From assembly GCA_041663585.1 (NCBI GenBank), contig JBAYMN010000007.1, positions 1-45,361 of the forward strand: a DNA stretch of 45,361 nt. The letters run 5' to 3'. This stretch comes from JALOBO01 sp023228225. Its GTDB lineage: Bacteria; Bacillota; Clostridia; Christensenellales; UBA1242. Numbering within the stretch: position 1 is the stretch's first letter; each line of letters begins with the position of its first letter. The notes beneath the pieces are model-generated. The model was not told the DNA's origin, searched no databases, and worked only from the letters and a program-made list of their open reading frames with translations. The position numbers and the translations under genes were made by a program. This document shows positions 1 through 9,120 of the stretch, piece after piece.

Positions 1-1257
1 ATCGCCATGATGCGCTGCAATACAGTGAACTACCGCAGGGTTCTCATTGTATTTAGTAGCAAGATCAACACCTATTGAAACATGTGTACCCTCTACTTCG
101 TGGTCAACAGCCTTGCCTATATCATGGAGTATACCACCGCGTTTTGCAATTTTAACATCAGCGCCAATTTCACTAGCCATCATTCCTGCAAGATAGCAAA
201 CTTCAAGCGAGTGATTAAGAACATTTTGCCCATAACTTGTACGGTATTTTAATCTACCTAATAATTTGATTAATTCAGGGTGCAGTCCTGTAATTTCGGC
301 ATCATAAACCGCTTGCTCGCCCGATTCTTTCATACCGGTTTCTATGTCTTTTCTAACTTTTTCTACAATTTCTTCAATACGAGCGGGGTGAATTCTGCCA
401 TCTAAAATTAATTTTTCAAGCGAAATTCTTGCAATTTCACGCCTTACTGGGTCAAAACCTGAAAGTGTAATTGCTTCGGGGGTATCATCAATAATCAAAT
501 CTACCCCAGTCGCACTTTCTAATGCCCTAATATTTCTGCCTTCACGACCTATAATCCTGCCTTTCATTTCATCACTAGGAAGTGGGACAACAGACACAGT
601 AACCTCAGAAGTTTGGTCAACTGCACATTTTTGAATAGCAAGAGTAACAATTTCCTGTGCTTTTTTATTTGCTTCTTCTTTTGCATCTGATTCAATTTTT
701 TTAATTAGAGTTGTTGCATCTCTTTTTGCTTCTTCGCTAATATTATCAATAAGGATTTTTTTTGCCTCTTCCCTAGATAATTTAGATACATTTTCTAATT
801 CTGCAATAAATTTATTTTGTTGTTTAGATAATTCAATTTTTATTTCTTCAATTTTGACTTGTTCATTTTCTAATTCAGACTTTAACTCATCAATGTGGTC
901 TTGTTTTTTTTCTAATGTTTCTTCTTTTTTGTTAATAAAAATTTCTTTTTGAGTAATACGATCTTCTACTCTTTGTACTTCACTTCTTCTTTCTCTAATT
1001 TCTTTTTCGTTTTCTTCGCGTATTTTATGAGTTTCTTCTTTTATTTCAAAAATTGCTTCTTTTTTTAATGTTTTTGCCTCGGATAACGCTTCCTCAATAA
1101 TATGGACGGCTGTTGCCTTGGCTTTACCAAGTTTTGCTGAAAGCATTTGTTTGTATAGAATTGTACCTAAACCAGCACCAAGTGCTAGGGCGACAACGCC
1201 CACTACGATAGGAACAACTACACTTATGCCTAAAATGCTTAAGTAATAGTTATACAT
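1..1257 (-). CDS. rny: Ribonuclease Y, C-terminus cut off by window edge
   Basis: Membrane-anchored endoribonuclease that initiates mRNA decay. Reading from ATG at 1257 the frame stays open to base 1, giving 419 codons of a protein usually near 510-530 residues, so roughly the last fifth lies outside. Seen in order: one N-terminal membrane helix (about residues 5-28), a long Lys/Glu-rich coiled coil (about 35-190), a KH RNA-binding domain with the motif GRIIGREGRNIR, and an HD phosphohydrolase domain with HDIGKAVDHE; the visible part ends at AAHHGD. This order is diagnostic of RNase Y. A GAGG ribosome site lies about 8 bases before the ATG. It is downstream of recA, as in Bacillus, but a terminator separates them, so it probably has its own promoter (a TATAAT at 1294-1299 on the minus strand is the best -10, with no good -35). 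Confidence 0.96.
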   Translation of the reverse strand, partial: MYNYYLSILGISVVVPIVVGVVALALGAGLGTILYKQMLSAKLGKAKATAVHIIEEALSEAKTLKKEAIFEIKEETHKIREENEKEIRERRSEVQRVEDRITQKEIFINKKEETLEKKQDHIDELKSELENEQVKIEEIKIELSKQQNKFIAELENVSKLSREEAKKILIDNISEEAKRDATTLIKKIESDAKEEANKKAQEIVTLAIQKCAVDQTSEVTVSVVPLPSDEMKGRIIGREGRNIRALESATGVDLIIDDTPEAITLSGFDPVRREIARISLEKLILDGRIHPARIEEIVEKVRKDIETGMKESGEQAVYDAEITGLHPELIKLLGRLKYRTSYGQNVLNHSLEVCYLAGMMASEIGADVKIAKRGGILHDIGKAVDHEVEGTHVSIGVDLATKYNENPAVVHCIAAHHGD

Positions 1258-1350
1258 GATTTTTTACCTCTATTTTAAATTTTGAATGTTCACATTATAT
1301 AAAATTTGTCATAAAGCACTTTTGCATTAAACTGCAAATACGCAATTTTT

Positions 1351-1366
1351 ACGAACTAATGTTCGT
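1351..1366. promoter_or_regulatory. LexA (SOS) box-like palindrome upstream of rny
   Basis: The core GAAC-TAAT-GTTC matches the Gram-positive LexA/DinR box pattern GAAC-N4-GTTC, and the flanking bases extend it to 7-bp perfect arms (TACGAAC / GTTCGTA). It lies about 95 bases upstream of the rny ATG and downstream of the recA terminator. I saw no such box in the recA upstream region. It could be a chance palindrome in AT-rich DNA. Confidence 0.4.
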
Positions 1367-1653
1367 ATTAAAAATAAAATTAAAATATTCTAGTTTAATG
1401 TTTCAAAAAATATTATTTACAAATTTTAATAATTATTATTTATATATAAAATATCGGAAGTTACTATTAAAACAATTATAAATTAAATTTCGCATCTTCC
1501 CAAATTTTAAAATTTGATAAAAATGTTTTTGCAAGCCAACATTTTTACTTTATATTAAAATGTTATTAAGATATTTTACTATACATAAGAATTGTAATTG
1601 ATTTAACTATAAAAGTCAAACGCTTTTGTATTTTTAATTTCGTCCTAATTTGA

Positions 1654-1682
1654 CAAAAAAATACCCGCATTTAGCGGATACT
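1654..1682 (-). terminator. Intrinsic terminator of recA
   Basis: On the minus strand TATCCGC and GCGGGTA pair around a 5-base loop (one G-U pair) and are followed by seven Ts. It starts about 25 bases after the recA stop codon. Confidence 0.85.
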
Positions 1683-1705
1683 TTTAAACATTTTAACCAC
1701 AAAAA

Positions 1706-2728
1706 CTATTCTTCGGTGGGCATATCTAGGTCCCCGCTAGCGGATTTTGTAACCATTGTGGTTTTAACTTTGCTTTCTACATCTTTCATGATTTCTGGAT
1801 TAGCAAGTAAATACGCTTTAACATTTTCTTTGCCCTGTCCTATCTTTTCATCATTGAACGAGAACCAAGAGCCACTTTTTTTAATAATGTCATATTCAAT
1901 AGCAAGGTCTAATATACAGCCTTCATTTGATATACCTTTACCGTAAATAATATCAAATTCGGCAATTTTAAAAGGCGGGGCAAGTTTATTTTTTACAATT
2001 TTAACTTTTGTTCGGTTGCCTATAAAGTTTGTGCCATCTTTAATGGTATCAATTTTTCTTACATCAAGCCTTATGCTTGAATAAAATTTAAGTGCTTTAC
2101 CACCGGGAGTTGTTTCGGGCGAACCGTACATAACGCCAACTTTTTCTCTTAACTGGTTAATAAAAACTACACAAGTTTTGGTTTTATTTGTAATACCAGC
2201 AAGTTTACGAAGTGCCTGTGACATCAGTCTTGCTTGAAGTCCTATATGACTATCACCCATTTCTCCATCAATTTCGGCTTTCGGAGTGAGTGCAGCAACA
2301 GAGTCTATAACTACAATATCAACAGCACCGCTTCTAACAAGTGTTTCAACAATATCAAGTGCTTGTTCGCCGGTATCTGGTTGAGAAATATAAAGTTCTT
2401 CTAATTTTACGCCTAAATGCCTTGCATAAATCGGATCAAGTGCGTGTTCTGCATCAATAAATGCGGCAGTACCGCCTATTTTTTGTGCTTCCGCAATCAT
2501 ATGTAATGAAACTGTTGTTTTACCCGAAGATTCAGGTCCAAAAATTTCTATGACTCTACCGCGTGGAATACCGCCAATACCTAATGCAAAATCTAGCGTA
2601 AGACAACCAGTAGAAATAACTTCTACCGGCTGTTGAATGCCATCACCTAATTTCATAATTGAACCTTTGCCAAACTGCTTTTCTATTTGTGCAATCGCTT
2701 GTTCTAATACTTTCTTTTTATCTTCCAT
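1706..2728 (-). CDS. recA: Recombinase A
   Basis: DNA-dependent ATPase that forms filaments on single-stranded DNA, drives homologous strand exchange and stimulates LexA self-cleavage. At 340 residues it has normal RecA length. Seen: Walker A GPESSGKTT (residues 64-72), the FIDAEHALDP segment, Walker B VVIDSVAAL, the INQLREK segment, the PGGKALKF region and an acidic C-terminal tail ending in PTEE. The ATG is preceded by AAAGGA at about 10 bases. It follows pgsA by 151 bases, a gap with an extended -10 promoter (2760-2768), and ends at a clear terminator, so it can be transcribed alone. No LexA-box-like palindrome is visible in its upstream region, unlike recA of Bacillus. Confidence 0.98.
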   Translation of the reverse strand: MEDKKKVLEQAIAQIEKQFGKGSIMKLGDGIQQPVEVISTGCLTLDFALGIGGIPRGRVIEIFGPESSGKTTVSLHMIAEAQKIGGTAAFIDAEHALDPIYARHLGVKLEELYISQPDTGEQALDIVETLVRSGAVDIVVIDSVAALTPKAEIDGEMGDSHIGLQARLMSQALRKLAGITNKTKTCVVFINQLREKVGVMYGSPETTPGGKALKFYSSIRLDVRKIDTIKDGTNFIGNRTKVKIVKNKLAPPFKIAEFDIIYGKGISNEGCILDLAIEYDIIKKSGSWFSFNDEKIGQGKENVKAYLLANPEIMKDVESKVKTTMVTKSASGDLDMPTEE

Positions 2729-2759
2729 ATTCTTTTTTCCTTTATATAAATACTAATTA

Positions 2760-2768
2760 AGTATAGCA
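2760..2768 (-). promoter_or_regulatory. Extended -10 promoter of recA
   Basis: On the minus strand TGC-TATACT forms an extended -10 element about 32 bases upstream of the recA ATG. No good -35 hexamer stands at 17-18 bp, which is compatible with an extended -10 promoter. Confidence 0.5.
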
Positions 2769-2879
2769 TAAACACACAAAAAACATAAATGATTTGTATG
2801 ATTTTTTATTATTTCTTTGCTAGCAAAAATTGTAAATTAATTTTAATATAATTATTATTTAAAAATATTTTAAAAAATA

Positions 2880-3464
2880 TTATTCTAAATATGCTGATTT
2901 ATTTTTAATTAAATAATTTGCACCAGAATATATTGTCAAAAATATTGCAATGGCAAAAATTGCATATGTAAATATTGTAAATCCTACAAGCCACATTCCG
3001 CTCACAATATTATACTCGGTATTAAATGCAATAGCCATAATCATAGGAATAGTAGTATCCAAGCAAGCGGTTTTATATTTGCCCCATTTATCAGCGGCAA
3101 GAACTTTTCCATTTGCTGCGACAACTTGCCTTAATGCACCTATAATAAAATCTCTACCAATTATTGTAATGCAAGCAAGCGCCCCATATGGAGCAGGGAT
3201 TGTTCCATCGGCTACAACCATAACAAGAGCAGACATAACAAGTAATTTATCTGCAATCGGGTCTAAAAGTTTACCTAAATTAGTAACTAGATTATATTTA
3301 CGTGCAATATGTCCATCAATAAAATCGGTGCATGCCGCTATAATAAATAATATAACCGCAATAATTTTGCCATAAGGCACAAAGTCCGTTAAATAGAAGA
3401 ATATCATAACTAATGTTAAAAATATCCTACTAAAAGTAATTTTGTTTGGTAAATTTAATTTCAT
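2880..3464 (-). CDS. pgsA: CDP-diacylglycerol--glycerol-3-phosphate 3-phosphatidyltransferase
   Basis: Makes phosphatidylglycerol phosphate from CDP-diacylglycerol and glycerol 3-phosphate, the committed step to acidic phospholipids, in the cytoplasmic membrane. The 194-residue length fits. The CDP-alcohol phosphatidyltransferase signature is complete: D47, D50-G51, A54-R55, G64, D68 and D72. Several hydrophobic helices cover the rest (about 10-28, 33-47, 75-95, 155-185). The ATG overlaps the rimO stop codon by four bases (ATGA), so the two genes are translationally coupled. Position next to recA matches the Bacillus order pgsA-cinA-recA, but cinA is absent. Confidence 0.95.
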   Translation of the reverse strand: MKLNLPNKITFSRIFLTLVMIFFYLTDFVPYGKIIAVILFIIAACTDFIDGHIARKYNLVTNLGKLLDPIADKLLVMSALVMVVADGTIPAPYGALACITIIGRDFIIGALRQVVAANGKVLAADKWGKYKTACLDTTIPMIMAIAFNTEYNIVSGMWLVGFTIFTYAIFAIAIFLTIYSGANYLIKNKSAYLE

Positions 3465-4819
3465 ATTATTGTTTCTCCCTTTAAATCATATTTTAATGCA
3501 TCTGTAACCATAACATCGCACATTTGCCCAATACTAATTTGTTTATTCGATGTAAAATAAACAACTCCGTCTATATCTGGCGCTTGATACTCGTTACGCC
3601 CATAGTAACCATTAACAGTTGTGCCTTCACAAACCACTTTTAAAGTTTGTCCCGTAAAGTATCTATTATTTGCTATTGCTATTTTTTCTAGAATTCGCAT
3701 AAGTCGTTTATAGCGTAATTTCTTAATAAAATTTGGGATTTGTTTTTTAAATGAAGCCGATGGCGTATCATTTTCACGCGAATATGTAAACACTCCTATA
3801 TTACTAAGTTTGAATTCTTTTACAAATTTTAGCAACTCTTTAAAATCTTTATACGTTTCCCCAGGAAAGCCTACCATAAAAGTTGTGCGTATGGCAATAA
3901 AAATTGAACTAGTTTTAAATTTATTTATTAAACTTATTATACTTTCATATGTACTTCTGCGGTGCATTCTTTTTAGTACTGGCGTGCTAACATGTTGCAA
4001 AGGAATATCAATATATTTGCAAAGTTTTGGATTACTTCCTATTTCTGCAATAAGTTCATCGGTTACTTTTTCGGGATAACAATATAATAGCCTTAATTGT
4101 TCTAAATCCTTAATTTCACAAAGTTTATGTATTAACTCAATAAGCATATTTTTTTCATAAAGGTCTTCACCATAACGCGTAACATCTTGTGCAACGAGAA
4201 TTATTTCTTTTGCTCCGTGCTTAGATACAAGTTCATTTGCTTCATTAATAAGTTCTTCTATTGATGTTGAAATAAACCTACCTCTAATACTAGGAATAGT
4301 ACAATAACTACATAAATTATTACAGCCATCGGCAATTTTCAAATAAGCATAATGACTGGGAGTTGTTGTTATTCGGTTAAAACAATAATTTTTTGCAAGT
4401 TTTTCATTTTCTTTACTCTCTATGGCATTTTCCGGAAATTCAAGGTTATAAAGTTCATAAATAATCTTTGTAATTTTATTATAATCAGAAATTGCAATAA
4501 AAGCATCAACTTCTGGAAAATTTTCTTTAATTTCTTCCAAATACTTTTGAACTAAACAACCTGTTACAATCAGTTTTTCGCAATTAATAACTTTTTGCTG
4601 TATCATTTCTAATATTACTTGTATTGATTCTTTTCTTGCGCTTTCAATAAAAGCACACGTGTTTACAATTATGATTTCGGCATCTTCGGCTTTTTCACAA
4701 AACAAAAAACCCGCCTGTTTTAAGGTGGCTAAAAAATGCTCAGTATCAACTCTATTTTTATCACACCCTAATGAAATAGTGCCTATTTGTTTAGATAGCA
4801 GTTCTTCTTTTGTAATCAT
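3461..4819 (-). CDS. rimO: Ribosomal protein S12 methylthiotransferase RimO
   Basis: Radical SAM enzyme that adds a methylthio group to an aspartate of ribosomal protein S12, using two 4Fe-4S clusters. Seen: the UPF0004 N-terminal domain with three cluster cysteines (C19, C55, C88), the radical SAM triad C166-x3-C170-x2-C173, IDIPLQH, and a C-terminal TRAM domain (about 385-450). The SLGCDKN start and the NTCAFIESARKES segment point to RimO rather than the tRNA enzyme MiaB. At 452 residues it has family length. It starts 5 bases after ftsK and overlaps pgsA by 4 bases, so ftsK-rimO-pgsA form an operon. MiaB-family paralogues are the only realistic alternative. Confidence 0.93.
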   Translation of the reverse strand: MITKEELLSKQIGTISLGCDKNRVDTEHFLATLKQAGFLFCEKAEDAEIIIVNTCAFIESARKESIQVILEMIQQKVINCEKLIVTGCLVQKYLEEIKENFPEVDAFIAISDYNKITKIIYELYNLEFPENAIESKENEKLAKNYCFNRITTTPSHYAYLKIADGCNNLCSYCTIPSIRGRFISTSIEELINEANELVSKHGAKEIILVAQDVTRYGEDLYEKNMLIELIHKLCEIKDLEQLRLLYCYPEKVTDELIAEIGSNPKLCKYIDIPLQHVSTPVLKRMHRRSTYESIISLINKFKTSSIFIAIRTTFMVGFPGETYKDFKELLKFVKEFKLSNIGVFTYSRENDTPSASFKKQIPNFIKKLRYKRLMRILEKIAIANNRYFTGQTLKVVCEGTTVNGYYGRNEYQAPDIDGVVYFTSNKQISIGQMCDVMVTDALKYDLKGETII

Positions 4820-4824
4820 TAATT

Positions 4825-7617
4825 TTATATATCCTCGCCATATTTTTCTTTAAATTGTTCCATAGTAATATAAACTGTGCGTGCCTTACTTCCATCAGAT
4901 GGCGATACATATTTTGCACGCTCCATTTGGTCAATAATGCGTGCGGCTCTGGCATAACCTACCGAAAATCTACGTTGTATCATAGAAATTGAGGCTTGCC
5001 CACTTTCTATAACCAATTTTAATGCTTCCGGCATAATAGAGTCAAAACTGTTATTAGTATTTTCGCCATCAAAGTCATTAGCATTTTCTTTGTATAAAAT
5101 ATTTTTTTCTATTGATTCATCAAAATAACCTTCGTTATTTTTCTTAATAAATTCAACAATTGCTTTTACTTCTTCGTTAGACACATACGCACCTTGAATT
5201 CTAACCGGCTCAGCAAGGTCTTGCGGAGCATAAAGCATATCTCCTCTGCCTAGTAATTTTTCTGCACCGCTACGGTCAAGTATTGTTTTAGAATCTGCAA
5301 AACTTGTAACCATAAAAGCGGCACGCGTAGGCAAATTCGCCTTAATTGTACCCGTAATAATATCAACAGATGGTCTTTGCGTTGCAATAATGAGATGAAT
5401 GCCCGCCGCCCTAGATTTTGCTGCAAGCCTATTAATTTTATTTTCAATTTCACGTTTAGAAATAAGCATTAGATCGGCAAGTTCATCAACAATTATAACA
5501 ATAAGCGGAAGTTTATCTTCTTCGCCACTTTCCACAATACCCAAATTGTTATATTCTTTAATATCTTTTACGCGGGCAGTTTGGAATAGGTTATATCGCC
5601 TATCCATTTCTTTAATAGCCCATTCAAACGCATTAACCGCTTGATCGCATTCGGTAATAACTTGTGGAAGCATTAAGTGTGGCAATCCATTATAAACCGC
5701 AAATTCAACGCGTTTAGGGTCAATTAAAATCAGCCTTAAATCTTCTGGCGAAGTCTTATATAGGAAACTTATAATAATAGAATTTAAGCACACACTTTTG
5801 CCCGAACCAGTAGCCCCAGCAACCAAAAAGTGTGGCATTTTTTGTAAATCGCCAATTTTAATTTCGTCACTAATATCTTTACCTATTCCAAATGCCAATG
5901 GTGATTTATGATCCATAAATTCTTTACTATATAATATATCTTTTAAAGCAATGGTATCAATGTGTTCGTTAGGCACTTCTACCCCTACTGCGCTTTTTCC
6001 GGGAATTGGGGCCTCTACTCTTATTTCACCATACGAAGCAAGCGCCATTGCAATATCATCAGCGTGTAACTGAATGCGTTTTACGGGAATGCCGGCTGGC
6101 ATTTGAAGTTCATATCTCGTAACAGCAGGACCTCTTGTAATTTGAATAACTTTTGCTGGTATTCCAAATTCACCAAGAGTACGCATTAGGGTTTTTGCCT
6201 TTTCTTCATAGTCTTCACTAAAATCTTCTGGATTTGTTGAAATAGTGTTAAGCAGTTCAAAAGTCGGCCTTACATATTTAGATATTTTATGTGCTTTTAA
6301 TTCCAGATTAGAAGGTAAATCCGTTTTACTTAATATATTTTTATTTCTAAACCTTGTAGGCACTACACCATCAATAAATGTGGGTTCCAAATCGGGCAGT
6401 TTTGCGCCATAAATAGAATCATAACTCCTTTCGGTACTATCAAGCGAACTTGTTGGTAAAACGACATCAAATGGCGAATTTTGAGAGTTTTCGGCAGTAA
6501 CCTGATTTGCTTCTTGCAAATTATTGTTTTGAGATTGTGTTAAACTGTTTGCCATTCCACCTTGTATTGCCGAAGTTTTAAAATCGGGTTCACTACTTCT
6601 AAAAAGCCCAGCAGTATAATTTTCTGGGGTATCAGGCGTTTTGCCAAATAAGTTAAATCTATCTCTTCTATGTTCAAAATTAGGCGAATTTCCAGCGCTA
6701 GTATTTAAATTTTCTGTTGCTTTTTCAGCCTCATTGTAACTATGCTTAATATCAGGATTTGCATAAGAAGTCGGTGGAGTTAAAATAAAATCTTTTTTAG
6801 CTCTTGAATCCATATTAGAAAAACTTTCCGTTTCTTTTTCACTTTTATTATAATTTACAGGAGGTTGACGGTTTGCAAAAGGTGAGTACGGTTTATTATC
6901 AAGCCCAAGTTTTTTCCTTGCATCGCTGTTTACAGCATTAGTTTGCGAAAGTGCCTGCACTTGCTGACTAAGCGTTGAACTATTGTTTACATTATTTGGC
7001 GTAAATTCTGTGTTTCGCTGTGATACAACTTCATATGTTTTGTAGCCCTCAGCGTTACCGCTGGCGCCACTTACAGCTTTTTCGTTATAAGGATTAAGAA
7101 TGCTACTGCGAAAAGATTTTTTTGAACTGTAATGAAAATAATCTACTACAAGTGCAATACAAATTATAAGCAAAACACCAAAGAACACATACGCTCCCAT
7201 AGCATATAAAAGTTTATAAAAAGGGTATATTACAAGTGACATAACAACTCCACCCGGTGTAGCCGAATTGTAAGTGTTTGTAATAAATTCACCAAACCCA
7301 TCATTAATAATATTTGAAGTAAATAGTAATTGTAAAAGCGAAATCACACTAAAAAATGTAGCACTAATATAAACAAGATATTTTTTTGAAAAGGCATATT
7401 TTTTATTTTTTGTAAGTGCAATACCAATAAAAAGCATTACAAAAAAAACTATAATTATGGCCAATCCAAAAGTACCTATTAGCAAGCGCTTTATTGGTGC
7501 TAAAAATGATATTGCCAGCGACAGAAATCCTAAAAAGCCAAACAAGGCTAAAATATAGCCCGATTTTTTATCATTTACAACTTTATCTTGTACGCCATTT
7601 AATGAATATTTTTTCAA
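4825..7617 (-). CDS. ftsK: DNA translocase FtsK/SpoIIIE
   Basis: Septal hexameric ATPase that pumps chromosomal DNA during division or sporulation. The 930 residues show four N-terminal membrane helices (within about 20-170), a long Asn/Ser/Pro-rich linker (about 175-440), the RecA-like motor with Walker A GATGSGKS near residue 600 and the DPKRVEF and DELADLM segments, and a C-terminal gamma winged helix (about 855-925) containing RRFSVGYARAARIIDQ, which reads KOPS/SRS-type sequences. The start is TTG, preceded by GAGG; no ATG lies closer to the transmembrane region. A promoter (7642-7671) stands directly upstream. FtsK and SpoIIIE cannot be separated from sequence alone; the locus matches spoIIIE of Bacillus. 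Confidence 0.96.
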   Translation of the reverse strand: MKKYSLNGVQDKVVNDKKSGYILALFGFLGFLSLAISFLAPIKRLLIGTFGLAIIIVFFVMLFIGIALTKNKKYAFSKKYLVYISATFFSVISLLQLLFTSNIINDGFGEFITNTYNSATPGGVVMSLVIYPFYKLLYAMGAYVFFGVLLIICIALVVDYFHYSSKKSFRSSILNPYNEKAVSGASGNAEGYKTYEVVSQRNTEFTPNNVNNSSTLSQQVQALSQTNAVNSDARKKLGLDNKPYSPFANRQPPVNYNKSEKETESFSNMDSRAKKDFILTPPTSYANPDIKHSYNEAEKATENLNTSAGNSPNFEHRRDRFNLFGKTPDTPENYTAGLFRSSEPDFKTSAIQGGMANSLTQSQNNNLQEANQVTAENSQNSPFDVVLPTSSLDSTERSYDSIYGAKLPDLEPTFIDGVVPTRFRNKNILSKTDLPSNLELKAHKISKYVRPTFELLNTISTNPEDFSEDYEEKAKTLMRTLGEFGIPAKVIQITRGPAVTRYELQMPAGIPVKRIQLHADDIAMALASYGEIRVEAPIPGKSAVGVEVPNEHIDTIALKDILYSKEFMDHKSPLAFGIGKDISDEIKIGDLQKMPHFLVAGATGSGKSVCLNSIIISFLYKTSPEDLRLILIDPKRVEFAVYNGLPHLMLPQVITECDQAVNAFEWAIKEMDRRYNLFQTARVKDIKEYNNLGIVESGEEDKLPLIVIIVDELADLMLISKREIENKINRLAAKSRAAGIHLIIATQRPSVDIITGTIKANLPTRAAFMVTSFADSKTILDRSGAEKLLGRGDMLYAPQDLAEPVRIQGAYVSNEEVKAIVEFIKKNNEGYFDESIEKNILYKENANDFDGENTNNSFDSIMPEALKLVIESGQASISMIQRRFSVGYARAARIIDQMERAKYVSPSDGSKARTVYITMEQFKEKYGEDI

Positions 7618-7641
7618 AATAATATCCTCACTAACAACATA

Positions 7642-7671
7642 AGTATACCATATTTAACATTAATATTTCAA
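7642..7671 (-). promoter_or_regulatory. Promoter of the ftsK-rimO-pgsA operon
   Basis: On the minus strand TTGAAA, 18 bp, TATACT, with an extended TGG before the -10. It ends 24 bases upstream of the TTG start of ftsK. Confidence 0.65.
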
Positions 7672-7712
7672 TTAAACAAAATCTAAAATTAAAATATTTT
7701 TTAAATTAGTAA

Positions 7713-8978
7713 TTATACCAAATATTTAAGCAAATTACCTGATGATTTTGGACCTACAAAAGAAACGCAAATATTTTTTTGTAATAATATTTTTCGTGCT
7801 ACCCTATTAACATCTGCAATTGTAACTTTTTCGTATTTTTTAATTAATGCATTAGGTGAAATTACCTTGCCATAAACCGCAAGTTCTTCCGCGGTAGAAG
7901 TCGCAAGTTTAATTGTAACTTCTTGTTTCATTTTAATAGAACTAATTAGATTGTAAACCGCGGAATCAAACTCCTCTTTTTTAACACCGTTTTTTACAAG
8001 TTCATTAGTTAAGTCATTAATCGCACACATTGCTTTCACGGCATTTTGAGGACGAGTTGCAAAGTGTGCAACAAGAATACCACCATATTTTTCGGAATCG
8101 TTTTGCGAATGTACACTATACACAAGTCCGCGTTTTTCCCTAATTTCTTGGAAAAGCCTTGAACTCATACCGCCACCAAATATAAAACTAAAAATTTTAA
8201 CCGCTTGTAAATCTTTGCTATAAATATTAACTGTTGGGTAAGCAATAGCAATATGAGATTGCTCTATTTTTTTTGTCTTGCCAAAATATTTCGCAACAGG
8301 TAAATGCATTTCTTTTTTATTCAAAGGCAAAACTGGTATTTTTTTATGTGAAAAGTTTGGCACAAAATATTTTTGCACTAATTTTTCCGCATCTTCAAAT
8401 TTAATTTTGCCCGCAAAAGATATTATGGTATTTTGAGCAGTATAACGATCTTTAACATATTTTAAAATATCATCTCGCGTTATTTCCATTAACGATTCTT
8501 TGGAACCTATTACAATATTTGAAGCGGGATGCCCTTCATAAAATATTTTAATTAATCCTTCTTCGCATACCGCTTCGGGTATATCTTTATATCGTGCAAT
8601 TTCTTCTAAAATCACTTCACGCTCACGCACCAGTTCTTCGGCAAGAAATTGCGAATTAAAGTACATATCGCTTAAAATTTCTAAACATTTTTCTGCACTT
8701 TCTGATAAAGATTTTGTGTGGTATAGAGTATGTGTTTCACAAGTAAATGCATTTACATTTGCACTTAATGCATCAAGTTCTGCAACAATTTGCTGTGCTG
8801 TGCGTTTTTTTGTGCCTTTAAACATCATATGTTCTATATAATGTGAAATTCCGCTTATTTTAGGAGTTTCATTTATACTTCCGGTTTCTATGCTTACGGC
8901 TATCGCCACGGTTTCAAACTGCGATTTTTCTACTACAACTAATTTTAAACCGTTATCATATAATTTAACTTTTTTCAT
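7713..8978 (-). CDS. M16 family zinc peptidase (MlpA/YmxG-like)
   Basis: Pitrilysin-type (inverzincin) metallopeptidase, cytoplasmic since no signal peptide is visible. The inverted zinc motif H46-x2-E49-H50 is intact, and the distal glutamate is expected at E125/E126 in the segment REREVILEEI. The second lobe carries the GGGMSSRLFQEIREKRGLVYS segment, which contributes substrate-binding Arg and Tyr in the family. The length of 421 is typical. In Bacillus the homologue mlpA lies right after pnp-ylxY, exactly as here; it has been linked to regulation of extracellular protease production there, but its substrate in this organism cannot be told. It has its own promoter (9031-9059). Confidence 0.9.
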   Translation of the reverse strand: MKKVKLYDNGLKLVVVEKSQFETVAIAVSIETGSINETPKISGISHYIEHMMFKGTKKRTAQQIVAELDALSANVNAFTCETHTLYHTKSLSESAEKCLEILSDMYFNSQFLAEELVREREVILEEIARYKDIPEAVCEEGLIKIFYEGHPASNIVIGSKESLMEITRDDILKYVKDRYTAQNTIISFAGKIKFEDAEKLVQKYFVPNFSHKKIPVLPLNKKEMHLPVAKYFGKTKKIEQSHIAIAYPTVNIYSKDLQAVKIFSFIFGGGMSSRLFQEIREKRGLVYSVHSQNDSEKYGGILVAHFATRPQNAVKAMCAINDLTNELVKNGVKKEEFDSAVYNLISSIKMKQEVTIKLATSTAEELAVYGKVISPNALIKKYEKVTIADVNRVARKILLQKNICVSFVGPKSSGNLLKYLV

Positions 8979-9030
8979 AATACCCCTTTATTTTGTTGTG
9001 GCTAATATTAAATTAAATATTAATACATAT

Positions 9031-9059
9031 ATGATATAATAAAGCATTAATTTGTGCAA
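9031..9059 (-). promoter_or_regulatory. Promoter of the M16 peptidase gene
   Basis: On the minus strand TTGCAC, 17 bp, TATCAT. It lies 52 bases upstream of the ATG of the peptidase gene. Confidence 0.55.
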
Positions 9060-9120
9060 GTAAATTAAAGTTATTTTAAACTTTTAAACTAATAGTATAT
9101 AATTATAGAATTTAACAAAA

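Larger units (their letters stand above)
1258..1705. other. recA-rny intergenic region, no gene
   Basis: This 448-base AT-rich stretch has no credible ORF. It holds the recA terminator (1654-1682), a hairpin with a 9-bp stem (1519-1527 pairing with 1538-1546), a perfect 16-base palindrome at 1501-1516 (CAAATTTTAAAATTTG), a LexA-box-like palindrome (1351-1366) and the leader of rny. The palindrome and the hairpin sit side by side and could act as a second, weak transcription stop on the minus strand; that is inference. Confidence 0.6.

Noticed and set aside
1650..1946. Plus-strand ORF of 98 codons over the recA 3' end
   Set aside because: It lies antisense to recA and through its terminator, with no supporting ribosome site or family.
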